Shown piece by piece: positions 8,645 through 17,396 of a stretch of DNA of 64,000 nucleotides. Every line of letters starts with the position of its first letter. Within the stretch, counting starts at the first letter, position 1. The stretch is from contig JAJYKL010000002.1 in assembly GCA_021788625.1 (NCBI GenBank), positions 1-64,000 of the forward strand. Reading direction: 5' to 3'. This DNA comes from Chloroflexota bacterium (GTDB lineage: Bacteria > Chloroflexota > Anaerolineae > J036 > Brachytrichaceae). The notes under the pieces are model-generated. The model did no database searches, had not been told where the DNA came from, and saw only the letters and a list, made by a program, of their open reading frames with translations. A program made the translations under genes and the position numbers.

Positions 8645-10081
8645 TCATTGCCCTGCCTGCCCTGTCTCAGCGGAGGCGGGCGGTGTTGCTGCAGTGCTTC
8701 CAGCTTCTGATGCATTGGGCTCAGCCGCTTGCTTGTCAGTGCTCGCCAGTCCTGAGGCCTCTGTCGATGTGGGTGCGGACACTGCTTCAGCTGCCTGCTC
8801 AGGCGTTTCACCTCGAGCAATCTGTGCCATACGCCGCAAAACTTTCTCGGAAAGAATACTGTTTTGCATGGCACGACGGCTCTCATCACGCATCAACATA
8901 CGCCGCACATCCTGGTTATTCTCACCCCCATACCGACGGGATGCCCGTTCCACTTCTGCAGCTATCTCTTCGTCAGATACTTCAAGGTTCTGCTCGCGCG
9001 CAAATTCCCTCATTACAAGACCCTTTTTTGCGCGGATTTCGGCGTTGGGGCGCAACTCATCGCGCACGTTTTGCTCGGTCTTGTGCTGCACCTTCAGCCA
9101 TTCATCAAAGGGCATATGCTGGTCCCGGCTAACATCCTCTTTAAACTCGGTCACCAGGTCGTTAAGGCGGTCTTCGACAAACTGAGGAGGATATAACACC
9201 GTCGAAAGGTTGGTGAAGGCATCGAGAACCGAAGTCTCGTACTGCTGTTCAGCAGAGCGCGTCACATAATCTGTCAGTTGCTTGGTAAGACTTTCGCGCA
9301 ACTCCGCCAGAGTGGTGTATGGACCTGCTGCCTGCGCCAGCTCATCGTTGATGTCGGGTAACGCTCGGCTGCTAACACGGCGGACATCAATCAAGGCCTG
9401 ACCTGTCTTGCCACGCAATTCAGCATTTTCAATGGTATCGGGTAAGGTGACCGTTGTCTCTTTGTGCTCACCTGCCTTCATACCCACAATAGCTTGCACC
9501 AGGTCAGGCATACCGAGATGTTCGTCGTCCAGAACGATGGCCCGGTGGTTGTGCATCGCCTCTTTACCGTCAGCTGTCACCTCTACATCAGCTTCAACCA
9601 GATCACCTACCTGAGCCGGACGGTCGACCAGTTCCACCACTGCATTTTCCTCACGGATATACTGCAGTTGCGCTTCAACCTCGTCAGGAGTGACACTGGG
9701 CGTCGTATAAGCCACACGAATATCTTTGTAAGTCTTTAAATCGACTGTGGGCTCGAGCGGCACTCGCACTACCAAACGTGTGGGGGAGTCTTTCACATCC
9801 TCCAATTGGCCTGGTCCATAAGGATCCACCTTAGCCTCGTCTATAGCTTGGGCATAATACTTGCTGCCCAATTCATCAGCTAATTCGTTGGCAAAGGCTT
9901 GCTGGCCAACTGTCCCCACCACAACATTTATGGGTGCCATGCCGGGGCGGAAGCCAGGGATGCGCAATTGTTTGGACAGTTTCCGAGCAACGTCGCGCCG
10001 GGCGCGGGCGACCACCTCATCAGGAATGTTTATGATTATGCGCGCTTCGTGCGTATCGAGTTTTTCTACTTGGAGATCCAT
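8645..10081 (-). CDS. tig: Trigger factor (ribosome-associated chaperone and prolyl isomerase)
   Basis: Trigger factor binds L23 at the ribosome exit and shelters nascent chains. The 478-residue product has the N-terminal ribosome-binding domain with the signature GFRPGMAP near residues 43-50 (GFRPGKaP in most species), a middle PPIase-like domain from about residue 155, and the helical C-terminal domain to about residue 425. The last 45 or so residues form a low-complexity Ala/Ser/Thr/Glu tail that the family does not need. The ATG has only a weak AAGG upstream. The tRNA-Leu gene is 42 bp upstream in the same direction, and clpP lies 141 bp downstream. Confidence 0.96.
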   Translation of the reverse strand: MDLQVEKLDTHEARIIINIPDEVVARARRDVARKLSKQLRIPGFRPGMAPINVVVGTVGQQAFANELADELGSKYYAQAIDEAKVDPYGPGQLEDVKDSPTRLVVRVPLEPTVDLKTYKDIRVAYTTPSVTPDEVEAQLQYIREENAVVELVDRPAQVGDLVEADVEVTADGKEAMHNHRAIVLDDEHLGMPDLVQAIVGMKAGEHKETTVTLPDTIENAELRGKTGQALIDVRRVSSRALPDINDELAQAAGPYTTLAELRESLTKQLTDYVTRSAEQQYETSVLDAFTNLSTVLYPPQFVEDRLNDLVTEFKEDVSRDQHMPFDEWLKVQHKTEQNVRDELRPNAEIRAKKGLVMREFAREQNLEVSDEEIAAEVERASRRYGGENNQDVRRMLMRDESRRAMQNSILSEKVLRRMAQIARGETPEQAAEAVSAPTSTEASGLASTDKQAAEPNASEAGSTAATPPASAETGQAGQ

Positions 10082-10123
10082 CTTGCCTTAGTCTAAATGT
10101 ATATGTTTAAGTTTTGAGATCAG

Positions 10124-10205
10124 TGGGGATGGTGGGACTCGAACCCACACGGCTTGCACCACATGATCCTAAGTCATGCTCGTCTGCCAGTTTCGACACA
10201 TCCCC
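10124..10205 (-). tRNA. tRNA-Leu (anticodon UAG)
   Basis: The 82-nt minus-strand sequence folds as a class II tRNA. The acceptor stem is GGGGATG/CATCCCC and the D arm is TCG...CGA with the loop containing GGCAGA. The anticodon stem is CATGA/TCATG with loop CTTAGGA (anticodon TAG); a long variable arm follows, and the T arm is GTGGG-TTCGAGT-CCCAC. The discriminator is A and CCA is not encoded. It reads CUA leucine codons. Confidence 0.95.
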
Positions 10206-10219
10206 GCCCGAGCCAAACG

Positions 10220-10225
10220 ATTATA
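10220..10225 (-). promoter_or_regulatory. -10 box upstream of tRNA-Leu
   Basis: A perfect TATAAT on the minus strand lies 14 nt before the tRNA 5' end, the right distance for a short leader. The -35 region is poor (TTTTGT at 17 bp). It may also serve tig downstream. Confidence 0.55.
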
Positions 10226-10440
10226 CTATCAAGCCGGGGATACAAAATACCTCACAATGGGTAGGAATAGTACATGTGCACAAGGTACAGACTCGTTCCC
10301 GACTAGAAAACTGCTATTCCAATCAGCATGGATGGAATAACCGTGCACAAATAGGATGATCCCTGAACCAGTCACATTATGCCGACAGTGGTACTATACA
10401 CGCGCGTTCGGGTTGGAGATTAATCAGGAAAGGGAAGTGA

Positions 10441-10986
10441 ATGCTGAGGGAGTTATATATCATTCGTCATGGACAGCCGCAGTCAGGCACAGGCCTGGCC
10501 TATGATCGCATCCCCGGCCCTCCTTTATCCAGCGCTGGACACACTGAAGCTCAGGAATCTGCGGCATACCTGATGAATCGAGGCATTGGTCTGATATATA
10601 CATCGCCTCTCGAGCGAACACTTCAGACAGCTCGTATTATTGCCGCGACACTTAATGTACCCATGTTAGTAGATCCAGGCCTGGCGGAGCATCGCGGTGA
10701 TGAGAAGTACGAGGACGTGAAAACGCGCGTGCGAGACTTGCTCGCGCGCGTGGATTCGCAACCGGTGGAGAGTGTGGCATTTGTTACCCACGGCTCGCCA
10801 ATAAAGGCTTTTTTGCAGATTCTATCTTTCGAATCAATCGACCTCGTCCACTACACTTATCCAGATGGCAATCACTCACCAACGGCTGGCATCTGGCATG
10901 GCCAACGTGATTTATTTGGTGTCTGGCACATGGACATGGCATTTCAACCGACGGTCGCAATGACAGCTTCACGTCCGTCCCTATAA
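10441..10986 (+). CDS. Histidine phosphatase family protein (phosphoglycerate mutase-like)
   Basis: The 181-residue product has the phosphohistidine motif IIRHGQ near its N-terminus, the second basic motif SPLERTLQTA, and the distal catalytic His in FVTHGSP. These mark the histidine phosphatase (branch 1) superfamily, which includes cofactor-dependent phosphoglycerate mutase and many small-molecule phosphatases. It is shorter than true GpmA, so a phosphatase is more likely than a glycolytic mutase; the substrate cannot be inferred. The ATG follows GGAAAGGGAAGTGA. The stop is 1 nt before the rsmD ATG, which implies coupled translation. Confidence 0.88.
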   Translation: MLRELYIIRHGQPQSGTGLAYDRIPGPPLSSAGHTEAQESAAYLMNRGIGLIYTSPLERTLQTARIIAATLNVPMLVDPGLAEHRGDEKYEDVKTRVRDLLARVDSQPVESVAFVTHGSPIKAFLQILSFESIDLVHYTYPDGNHSPTAGIWHGQRDLFGVWHMDMAFQPTVAMTASRPSL

Positions 10987-10987
10987 C

Positions 10988-11542
10988 ATGCATGTCACTA
11001 CGGGTCGCGCTAAAGGTCGAACCATCAAATCTGTCCCCGGCGATCTGACACGTCCGGTCACAGATCGTGTTAAGCAGGCTGTCTTTAATATCATTGCCGA
11101 CGATGTTATTGGTTCGCTATGGCTAGATATGTTCGCTGGTACTGGGGCGATAGGCATTGAAGCTTTGAGCCGTGGTGCTCGTGGCGTGACCTTTATCGAT
11201 CAAGAACAGCGCGCTATCGAAACTATTAAAGCCAATCTGGTGACTACGCACCTGGCGCAGAATGCTCGCGTGATTCGACAGGATGCGTTTCACTACATAA
11301 ATGCTTTCCCAAACAGCAGTTATGATTTTATTTATATCGCCCCACCCCAGTACAAGGGGTTATGGACAGATGCACTATTAGCTTTGGATCGGCAATCGAA
11401 CTGGCTGGCACCCAGTGGGGCAATCATCGTACAGCTAGACCCACACGAATATCATGATGTGGCTTTACTGGCTCTGGAGCTGCAAGATCAACGACGCTAT
11501 GGTTCGACCATGCTGTGCTTCTATGAACATATAAGCACCTAG
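10988..11542 (+). CDS. rsmD: 16S rRNA (guanine966-N2)-methyltransferase RsmD family
   Basis: RsmD-type enzymes methylate G966 of 16S rRNA with S-adenosylmethionine. The 184-residue product starts with the family pattern ITGRAKGR-like HVTTGRAKGRTI and has TRPVTDRVKQAVFNII. The SAM-binding motif is LDMFAGTGAIGIEALSRGA. Motif IV, normally DPP(F/Y), reads IAPPQY here, so the catalytic-position Asp is Ala. Length and the other motifs are normal. It is translationally coupled to the upstream phosphatase gene. The changed motif may reflect a lineage-specific form or altered activity. Confidence 0.85.
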   Translation: MHVTTGRAKGRTIKSVPGDLTRPVTDRVKQAVFNIIADDVIGSLWLDMFAGTGAIGIEALSRGARGVTFIDQEQRAIETIKANLVTTHLAQNARVIRQDAFHYINAFPNSSYDFIYIAPPQYKGLWTDALLALDRQSNWLAPSGAIIVQLDPHEYHDVALLALELQDQRRYGSTMLCFYEHIST

Positions 11543-11554
11543 AGGCATACCATC

Positions 11555-12409
11555 CTAACCTCCACTTTGAACGGTAATGACCTCGGGTACTGTATCGATC
11601 GAGTCAACCAGTGTCACTTCGGAAACGCCTCGAACCCATAATCCAGTCGACGTTCCGCCATCCAGATTCAGTGCAGCCACTAAACCCAGGAATGGATTGT
11701 TTGCCAGATATTTAGCCAAGTCGGTCATCGTCCAGACGGCTGACTGGCAAACGCCCAGCACCACCCTACCCTGACGATCCACTCCAATAAAGCTGCGCCG
11801 GCTTCGATTCCCATCGTCGGGCAGGTTTGGCACGATCTGGCCATTTACTATCAGCATGGGAAAGCTTTGCACTGCCTGCGTAATACGCTGGTCATTTACA
11901 TAGGGTTGCCTGGCTAACCACTGTAAAGAGGGCGTCGCTCCACGCATGCTAAACATTCCACCGAAACCTTTGTACGTCTGGCCGTAGCGTTTGCCATCGC
12001 TGATGATGAGCCCGGCTGCACGCTTCTCGGGTGTGAAGAAACCAGCGTTGATTACCACATCCACGTTGAGCGCGTCATACCACTCTCGAACACTGTGCGG
12101 AGTAGCTGGCGCATAGCGCACTCTTACCGAAACGGTGCGTGGATCAAACCTCACTGTAGTGACCCAGTCATCCGTCTGGCCTACCTGCACATATCGTTGT
12201 AAAAAGTCCAGCCCATGGGAAAGTTCCTGCCATTGCGTCATGGTAGTCGGCGCCGGAACAGGGGAAGGAGTCGGTTCTTTAAAAACGGTAACAGGTGTGA
12301 AAGGTATAGGTGACGGGGTTGCCGTATCAAGTGGTTTGGTACCGGGCCGGCAACCCGACAGCCATAGCATGAAGCAAACGGTGATGGGGATAAGGTGGCG
12401 CCGATTCAT
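11555..12409 (-). CDS. Phosphodiester glycosidase-like (DUF2233/NAGPA) lipoprotein
   Basis: The 284-residue product begins with a lipoprotein signal ending in the lipobox LSGC (about residue 20), then a Pro/Thr spacer to about residue 57. The rest matches the NAGPA/DUF2233 family: VVINAGFFTPEK, then GKRYG, RRSFIGVDRQGRVVLGV and ALNLDGGTSTGLWVRG. Family members remove sugars from phosphodiester-linked glycans or act on cell-wall glycans; the actual substrate is unknown. It ends 12 bp from the convergent rsmD stop. The protein should be membrane-anchored outside the cell. Confidence 0.85.
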   Translation of the reverse strand: MNRRHLIPITVCFMLWLSGCRPGTKPLDTATPSPIPFTPVTVFKEPTPSPVPAPTTMTQWQELSHGLDFLQRYVQVGQTDDWVTTVRFDPRTVSVRVRYAPATPHSVREWYDALNVDVVINAGFFTPEKRAAGLIISDGKRYGQTYKGFGGMFSMRGATPSLQWLARQPYVNDQRITQAVQSFPMLIVNGQIVPNLPDDGNRSRRSFIGVDRQGRVVLGVCQSAVWTMTDLAKYLANNPFLGLVAALNLDGGTSTGLWVRGVSEVTLVDSIDTVPEVITVQSGG

Positions 12410-12493
12410 GCAGGCTTAAGCTCACCTCATACTCATCAGGTGGCGTGTGAATTCACTGATAGACAAAATGCTAACCAGGCTGTCTACCATCGC

Positions 12494-13975
12494 TCAAAGT
12501 ACCAGGCCCCACGGATTTTCCAGGATGCGTTTGACTTCGTTGACAAACTGTGCGCCTTCGGCACCGTCTGTAACGCGATGATCACCTGAGATGGTCACTT
12601 GCATCATATTGCGCACCACCACCTTACCGTCACGGACCACGGGTGTCGGGCTCGCGGCACCTATCGCCAGGATGCCTGCATCGGGTGGATTAATGATTGC
12701 GAGGAATTCTTCCACTCCATACATGCCCAGATTGGTGATGGTGAAGGTCTGTCCACCCATATCGCCTGCCACTGCCTTACCTTCACGAGCGCGTGTCGCC
12801 AGACCAACCATCTCGACGGCAATTTCGCGCAAGGTCTTGGTATTAGCATCACGAACGGTGACCGTCACCAGTCCTCCCGGAAGCGCGACAGCAACACCGA
12901 TGTGGATCGACTCGCGCTGCTCAACAGCATCACCCGTAAACATGGCGTTCAAATTCGGGAAGCGAGCCAGGGCCATCGCCGTGGCTCGTATGACAAGATC
13001 GTTTACCGACACCTTAATGTTCTCGGGTTTTAAAGCCTCATTGATCTGTTCCCGCAGGGCCAGCGCGGCGTCCATCTCCACTGATACGGTGATGTAAAAG
13101 TGAGGGATGGTCGTCTTGCTCAGCGTCATGCGCTGCGCAATAGTCTGGCGGATGCGCGTGAGTGGCTTACGCTGACCGCCTGGGGTAGGTTGCTGCGCCC
13201 CGACCATAGCTGGTGCGGCAGCGACAGGCGCTACACCGCTTGGTACAGGTTGTTTTTGCATCGCCAAGGCAAAATTCGCCACGTCTTCAAGCACGATCCG
13301 ACCTGCTGGTCCGCTACCTTTTACAAGTCGCAAATCTACATTCTGACCATCGGCCAGCTTTTTTGCAGCAGGAGTTGCGATAACTCGCTCTACGGATGCT
13401 GGCGATGGTGATGGCGCAACGGGCTCCGATGCAGGTGCAGGAGTCATACTGGATGGCTCTCCGCTAGTCAATGCCACGGCAGTCGCTGGCAGGTTTGCGG
13501 CAAAGGCTTCCACATCCTCTCGCATGATCTGTCCGTTCGCACCGGTGCCCTTCACCTGCGCCAGGTCGATGCCCATTTGTTCAGCCATTCGCCGTGCCAC
13601 GGGCGACACGTTGGTAAATGGAGCTGTGCTCGCTGGGCTGGGCGAAACCGCGCTGGTCTGGGGTGATGCGGCTGAAGTTGGCACAGCTTTTTGTGTGCTG
13701 GTTGATGGAGCCGGTGCGGTCGAAGGTGGTTTTTCTCCAGGCGCGCCGATGTAGCCAATTGCCTGTCCTACTGGTACTTTCGCGCCGACGGGTGCGAGGA
13801 TTTGCATTAAGACGCCACTGCTGAATGCCTCAATCTGAATAGTCGTTTTGTCCGTTTCTATTTCTGCAATCGGCTCGCCTTTCTGCACCATGTCACCCTC
13901 AACCTTGAGCCAGTTGGCAATGGTGCCTTCAGTCATGTCGAAACCCATTTGGGGCATCGTGATTTCGGTTGCCAT
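12494..13975 (-). CDS. Dihydrolipoamide acyltransferase (E2) of a 2-oxoacid dehydrogenase complex
   Basis: E2 transfers the acyl group from E1 to CoA through a lipoyl arm. The 493-residue product has one N-terminal lipoyl domain with lipoylated Lys43 in ETDKTT. Two peripheral-subunit/E3-binding domains follow, at about residues 125-160 (VSPVARRMAEQMGIDL) and 206-240 (ATPAAKKLADGQNVDL), separated by Ala/Pro/Ser linkers. The C-terminal acyltransferase domain carries HRVTDG (His466). Two binding domains with one lipoyl domain is an unusual layout. It follows the E1 beta gene by 17 nt. Substrate assignment to pyruvate rather than acetoin or branched-chain acids is tentative. Confidence 0.9.
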   Translation of the reverse strand: MATEITMPQMGFDMTEGTIANWLKVEGDMVQKGEPIAEIETDKTTIQIEAFSSGVLMQILAPVGAKVPVGQAIGYIGAPGEKPPSTAPAPSTSTQKAVPTSAASPQTSAVSPSPASTAPFTNVSPVARRMAEQMGIDLAQVKGTGANGQIMREDVEAFAANLPATAVALTSGEPSSMTPAPASEPVAPSPSPASVERVIATPAAKKLADGQNVDLRLVKGSGPAGRIVLEDVANFALAMQKQPVPSGVAPVAAAPAMVGAQQPTPGGQRKPLTRIRQTIAQRMTLSKTTIPHFYITVSVEMDAALALREQINEALKPENIKVSVNDLVIRATAMALARFPNLNAMFTGDAVEQRESIHIGVAVALPGGLVTVTVRDANTKTLREIAVEMVGLATRAREGKAVAGDMGGQTFTITNLGMYGVEEFLAIINPPDAGILAIGAASPTPVVRDGKVVVRNMMQVTISGDHRVTDGAEGAQFVNEVKRILENPWGLVL

Positions 13976-13992
13976 AATCGTTACCCTGGACC

Positions 13993-14976
13993 TTAATACT
14001 GATTAGTCATCATGGCGCGAGCGGCTGCGACCACATCGTCCGAAAAAGGCACCGTCGCACGTTCCAGATTCTTCGCATAAGGCATCGGTACCTCGAGCCC
14101 GGCGACGCGTGCGATTGGGGCATCGAGGTAATTGAAAACTTGTTCCTGTAAAGTTGCCGCCACCTCCGCTCCGATACCCATGCTCCGCCAACCCTCTTCC
14201 ACTACCATGGCCCGGTTGGTTCGCTTCACTGATTGCATAGCCAGTGACAGATCCATCGGTCGCAACGTTCGTAAATCGATCACGTCGAGCTCGATGCCTT
14301 CGCCTGATAGCACTTTGGCTGCTTTCATGGTTTCCACCAGCATGCGTCCCCATGTCACCACGGTTAAGTGCCTGCCTTCACGTTTGCGCTCAGACACGCC
14401 CAATGGAATCAGGTATTCCGTGTCGGGTACTTCACCGCGTGTACCATATAGTTGCAGGTGTTCAATAAAGAAAACCGGATCGTCGTCACGAATCGCAGCC
14501 TTTAGTAAACCTTTGGCGTCATATGGCGTGGCTGGTTCAACCACCTTTAGTCCGGGTACGGAAGCGAGCCAGGAGTCAAAGTTTTGAGAGTGGGTGGCTG
14601 CTGTACGACCGAATCCCGCTGGCGAACGCATCACCATGGGCACCTTGATTTGCCCATTGAACATATGGTGCAGTTTCGCTGCGTGGTTGACGATCTGGTC
14701 CCAGGCCACCAGTGCAAAATTGATCGTCATCAGTTCAACGATTGGGCGGACCCCTCCCATGGCGGCGCCGATACCCACGCCCACAATTGCCTCTTCGGCG
14801 ATCGGCGTGTCGCGTACCCGACCTGGAAATTCCTTCGCCAATCCAGCCGTGACAGCGTACGCCCCACCGCCGCCATAGGCAACGATATCTTCGCCCCAAA
14901 TCACGACATCGGGATCACGCGTCAGCTCCTCACGCAGAGCGCGCTTAAGAGCCTCGCGGAAGGTAATCTCAGCCAT
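13993..14976 (-). CDS. Pyruvate dehydrogenase E1 component, beta subunit type
   Basis: The 327-residue product is the beta subunit of an alpha2beta2 thiamine-diphosphate E1. Recognisable parts are the N-terminal EALKRALREELTRDPDVVIWGEDI (read as EALKRALREEL then WGEDI), DTPIAEEAIVGVGIGAA, and a C-terminal transketolase_C domain with VIDLRTLRPMD and VVEEGW. Length is normal for the family. Its start overlaps the E1 alpha stop by 8 nt and the E2 gene follows after 17 nt, so alpha-beta-E2 form one operon. No E3 gene is in the window. Acetoin dehydrogenase beta is the main alternative. Confidence 0.92.
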   Translation of the reverse strand: MAEITFREALKRALREELTRDPDVVIWGEDIVAYGGGGAYAVTAGLAKEFPGRVRDTPIAEEAIVGVGIGAAMGGVRPIVELMTINFALVAWDQIVNHAAKLHHMFNGQIKVPMVMRSPAGFGRTAATHSQNFDSWLASVPGLKVVEPATPYDAKGLLKAAIRDDDPVFFIEHLQLYGTRGEVPDTEYLIPLGVSERKREGRHLTVVTWGRMLVETMKAAKVLSGEGIELDVIDLRTLRPMDLSLAMQSVKRTNRAMVVEEGWRSMGIGAEVAATLQEQVFNYLDAPIARVAGLEVPMPYAKNLERATVPFSDDVVAAARAMMTNQY

Positions 14977-16009
14977 GCGTGCCGTTTCCTGTATACAATG
15001 CCGCAGGTCGGATCAGTGATCCGTCGATCTGCATATTGGCTACGGGTTGAGCATAGATTTTGTCGTACAGTGTGTCGAGCGCTGGCTCAGCACTGGCATC
15101 GGCGAATGCCACAGCCTCATCCACCTCTGCTTCCACCTCATGATGTATTTGTGATTCCTGTTCATCGGTCAAGAGATTGCGTTTCAGTAGAACATTAGTC
15201 AAGTACATGGTAAGGGGGTCGCGTTGCTTCTGTTCGTTGATCTCCTCTTTGGAGCGTTGCACATCTGAGTCAGCCATCGAATGGCCGCGATAACGGTAGG
15301 TTACGGCCTCGAGCAACGATGGCCCTTCGCCACTGCGTGCCCGCTCGGCCAGTTTGCACACGGCATCATGGACGGCCAGAACATCCTTACCATCCACTCG
15401 TTCAGCATACATCTCATGAGCAGCAGCTTTTTTGTAGATTTCAATTACAGAGCTGTGTATGCTAATGGCCGTGCCCATGGCCCACATATTGTTTTCTACG
15501 AGAAATATGACCGGCAAGTGCCAAAGCTGTGCCCAGTTCAGCGCTGCGTGGAAGGTGCCAATATTGGTGGATCCATCACCCAGTACGCACAATACAATCC
15601 GTCCGGTATTATGATGCACGTTGGCGTACGCCAAACCAACGGCTAACGGCAGGTGACCTCCAACAATTGCATACCCACCCCAGAAATGTTTCTCAACCGA
15701 GGCGATATGCATTGACCCCCCACGCCCGCCCGTAGTTCCAGTTTCTCTGCCATACAATTCTGCCATGACAAACCGGGAATCAATGCCACGCGCCAAAGCA
15801 TATCCATGATCACGATAATGGGTTACCAGTTCGTCATCGGAATGCAGTGCTGAAAGAGCCCCCACGGCTATAGCTTCCTGCCCGTTATATAAATGCAAAA
15901 ACCCAGCGATTTTAGCCTTGGCATACATTTCGGCAGATTTATCTTCAAAGGTTCTGATCAATAGCATCTGCCGGTACAGCGATATCAGTTCGTCTTTGTT
16001 CATTTCCAT
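14969..16009 (-). CDS. Pyruvate dehydrogenase E1 component, alpha subunit type
   Basis: The 346-residue product is the thiamine-diphosphate-binding alpha subunit of E1. The TPP/Mg motif GDGSTNIGTFHAALN continues to VENN, and GRGGSMHIAS and YRYRGHSMADSD are family motifs. The start at 16009 is chosen because GGAG lies 7 nt upstream and the homologous region begins just after it. The open frame extends to 16114, but those 35 extra residues (MYAVWNGDCN...) do not resemble the family. It opens the E1-E2 operon. A long imperfect inverted repeat lies upstream at 16155-16206. Confidence 0.92.
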   Translation of the reverse strand: MEMNKDELISLYRQMLLIRTFEDKSAEMYAKAKIAGFLHLYNGQEAIAVGALSALHSDDELVTHYRDHGYALARGIDSRFVMAELYGRETGTTGGRGGSMHIASVEKHFWGGYAIVGGHLPLAVGLAYANVHHNTGRIVLCVLGDGSTNIGTFHAALNWAQLWHLPVIFLVENNMWAMGTAISIHSSVIEIYKKAAAHEMYAERVDGKDVLAVHDAVCKLAERARSGEGPSLLEAVTYRYRGHSMADSDVQRSKEEINEQKQRDPLTMYLTNVLLKRNLLTDEQESQIHHEVEAEVDEAVAFADASAEPALDTLYDKIYAQPVANMQIDGSLIRPAALYTGNGTHG

Positions 16010-16154
16010 TCCATTACTCCGCATGATATCAAGCCATCCGGTTTGAGACAAAAGCATCGCATACCTACACATCACCGATGGCGCGTTACAGTCCCCATTC
16101 CATACCGCGTACAACTCACGTAAGTGCCTGGCCCAGTCCTACAGTTGCCTTTGG

Positions 16155-16206
16155 CAGGCATACGATACTTGGGTTGCATACGCTCATATCAAGTATACCG
16201 TGCCTG
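16155..16206. repeat. Imperfect inverted repeat upstream of the E1 operon
   Basis: Arms CAGGCATACGATACTTG (16155-16171) and CAAGTATACCGTGCCTG (16190-16206) pair at 13 of 17 positions, with perfect 6-bp ends (CAGGCA and TACTTG), around an 18-nt loop. It lies 42 bp past the stop of the adenosyltransferase gene and about 145 bp before the E1 alpha start. It may be an operator for the E1-E2 operon or a transcript-end structure; there is no U-tract. Confidence 0.5.
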
Positions 16207-16247
16207 ACCTACATTTAAACCATGACGAAATGACGCGACGAGGCGGA

Positions 16248-16802
16248 TTATTCCTTCGCCAAAGTAACCTTTCCTGATCCCATTACGGAGTTCTCATATA
16301 ACTCCAGCGCAAACAGCAATGATGACAGGCGGTTGAGATACCTGACAAGATGTGGGTTATCGATTAAACCATCATGTAGCAGGTGCACAACCAGGCGTTC
16401 AGCTCGCCGAACAAAGGTACGCGCCAGGTCCAGATAGGCACCAGATAATGTATCGCCCGGGACAATAAACTCTCGTGGATATTGAACCGCTGACATGAGC
16501 TCGTCAGTCTGTTCTTCCAGCCACCGCACGCGTTCTTCGCCAATGCTGCGGAAGCGCTCGGCTGTCTCGATGGTGGCAGCCAGTTCAGTCATTAACTTAT
16601 ACAGGTCGCGCTGCGCAATCAGTAGCAGCTCCTGCGTATGACTACCGTGTGCCGAAGCACGCGCGACACCTATCGCCGCGTTGGCCTCATCTACAGTGCC
16701 GTATGCTTCCGGTTGCGGTGCGTACTTGGCCACACGTTCTTTTCCCAGCAGGTTCGTGTAGCCGTCATCACCAGAGCGGGTGTACAGGTGAAGTGGTTCC
16801 AT
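16248..16802 (-). CDS. Cob(I)alamin adenosyltransferase, PduO type
   Basis: PduO-type enzymes make adenosylcobalamin from cob(I)alamin and ATP. The 184-residue product starts with the family ATP-binding pattern YTRSGDDGYTNLLG and EAYGTVDEANAAIG, then has RWLEEQTDEL, FIVPGDTLSGAYLDLARTFVRRAER and a C-terminal helix with RYLNRLSSLLFALE. The ATG at 16802 is chosen because the family begins there. A GTG at 16853 would add 17 unrelated residues. A TATAAT sits 7 nt upstream, suggesting a leaderless mRNA. No cobalamin-dependent enzyme or cobalamin riboswitch is visible nearby. Confidence 0.93.
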   Translation of the reverse strand: MEPLHLYTRSGDDGYTNLLGKERVAKYAPQPEAYGTVDEANAAIGVARASAHGSHTQELLLIAQRDLYKLMTELAATIETAERFRSIGEERVRWLEEQTDELMSAVQYPREFIVPGDTLSGAYLDLARTFVRRAERLVVHLLHDGLIDNPHLVRYLNRLSSLLFALELYENSVMGSGKVTLAKE

Positions 16803-16809
16803 CACGGCA

Positions 16810-16815
16810 ATTATA
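16810..16815 (-). promoter_or_regulatory. Putative -10 box for a leaderless adenosyltransferase mRNA
   Basis: A perfect TATAAT ends 7 nt before the chosen ATG at 16802, with no Shine-Dalgarno between them. The arrangement matches that of clpX. The -35 region is weak. Confidence 0.45.
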
Positions 16816-16932
16816 GGGGAGCGTGATTGCTGATGAGGTATCATAACGGTCACGTTAAGCTTTCGGTTATTCTTTATCGGATGCCTGAAAGCTTATTGAA
16901 TACTATAAGCAATACTGGTAACCGCGAGTCCC

Positions 16933-17325
16933 ATGTATCCTGATAGTGAAATTCTCTTCCCCGCTCGCTGCATCCCTGAATTACGCAATATACGCCCAGG
17001 TGTGCCGTGGCGTGAGCTCATCGATCATATCGCCAACTTGCCTGAGCACGACGAAGACGTCCTCGCCTTCTCTCTCATGATGATCCGCTTGAGCAACTGC
17101 CTGACCTGTGACCTGGATAGCTACCGCGCCAGCCTGGGCTGCGGACAGTGTGCCCGGCGTACCATCCAGAGTTTCAAAGGCAGCGATAAAGACTTGCTTC
17201 GAAAGTTGGATGATGCACGCGACGAATTGCGTCGCTACTCGGATGCAGCACAACCACAAGTCCAGTCAAATGGAACTCATAGTCAGTCCATACCTGGGCG
17301 GCTACGTCCTCGCATCCGACGCTAA
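16933..17325 (+). CDS. Conserved-looking protein with paired CxxC motifs
   Basis: I do not recognise a named family. The 130-residue product is soluble. Residues about 8-25 contain FPARCIPELRNIRPGVPW. The centre has LSNCLTC (Cys-x2-Cys) and, eight residues on, CGQC (Cys-x2-Cys), so a four-cysteine metal or iron-sulfur site is plausible. The C-terminus is polar and low in hydrophobics. It starts 70 bp past the adenosyltransferase 5' region, on the opposite strand, and ends about 70 bp before the HD-domain gene in the same direction. The pair may be functionally linked. Coding is supported by length and codon periodicity only. Confidence 0.6.
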   Translation: MYPDSEILFPARCIPELRNIRPGVPWRELIDHIANLPEHDEDVLAFSLMMIRLSNCLTCDLDSYRASLGCGQCARRTIQSFKGSDKDLLRKLDDARDELRRYSDAAQPQVQSNGTHSQSIPGRLRPRIRR

Positions 17326-17396
17326 GTCCACCGGCCTGTGATCTCGGTATATCATTGACCCTATCTCGAACGAGTTCAAAGGGTTTTCATAATAAC

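Noticed and set aside
10114-10359. Short plus-strand reading frame across the tRNA-Leu gene
   Set aside because: It is the antisense of a tRNA and matches the well-known spurious translation of such genes (MVGLEPTRLAPH...).
16854-16932. Cobalamin riboswitch near the adenosyltransferase
   Set aside because: The upstream region is too short and the apparent mRNA is leaderless; no B12-box-like sequence was seen.
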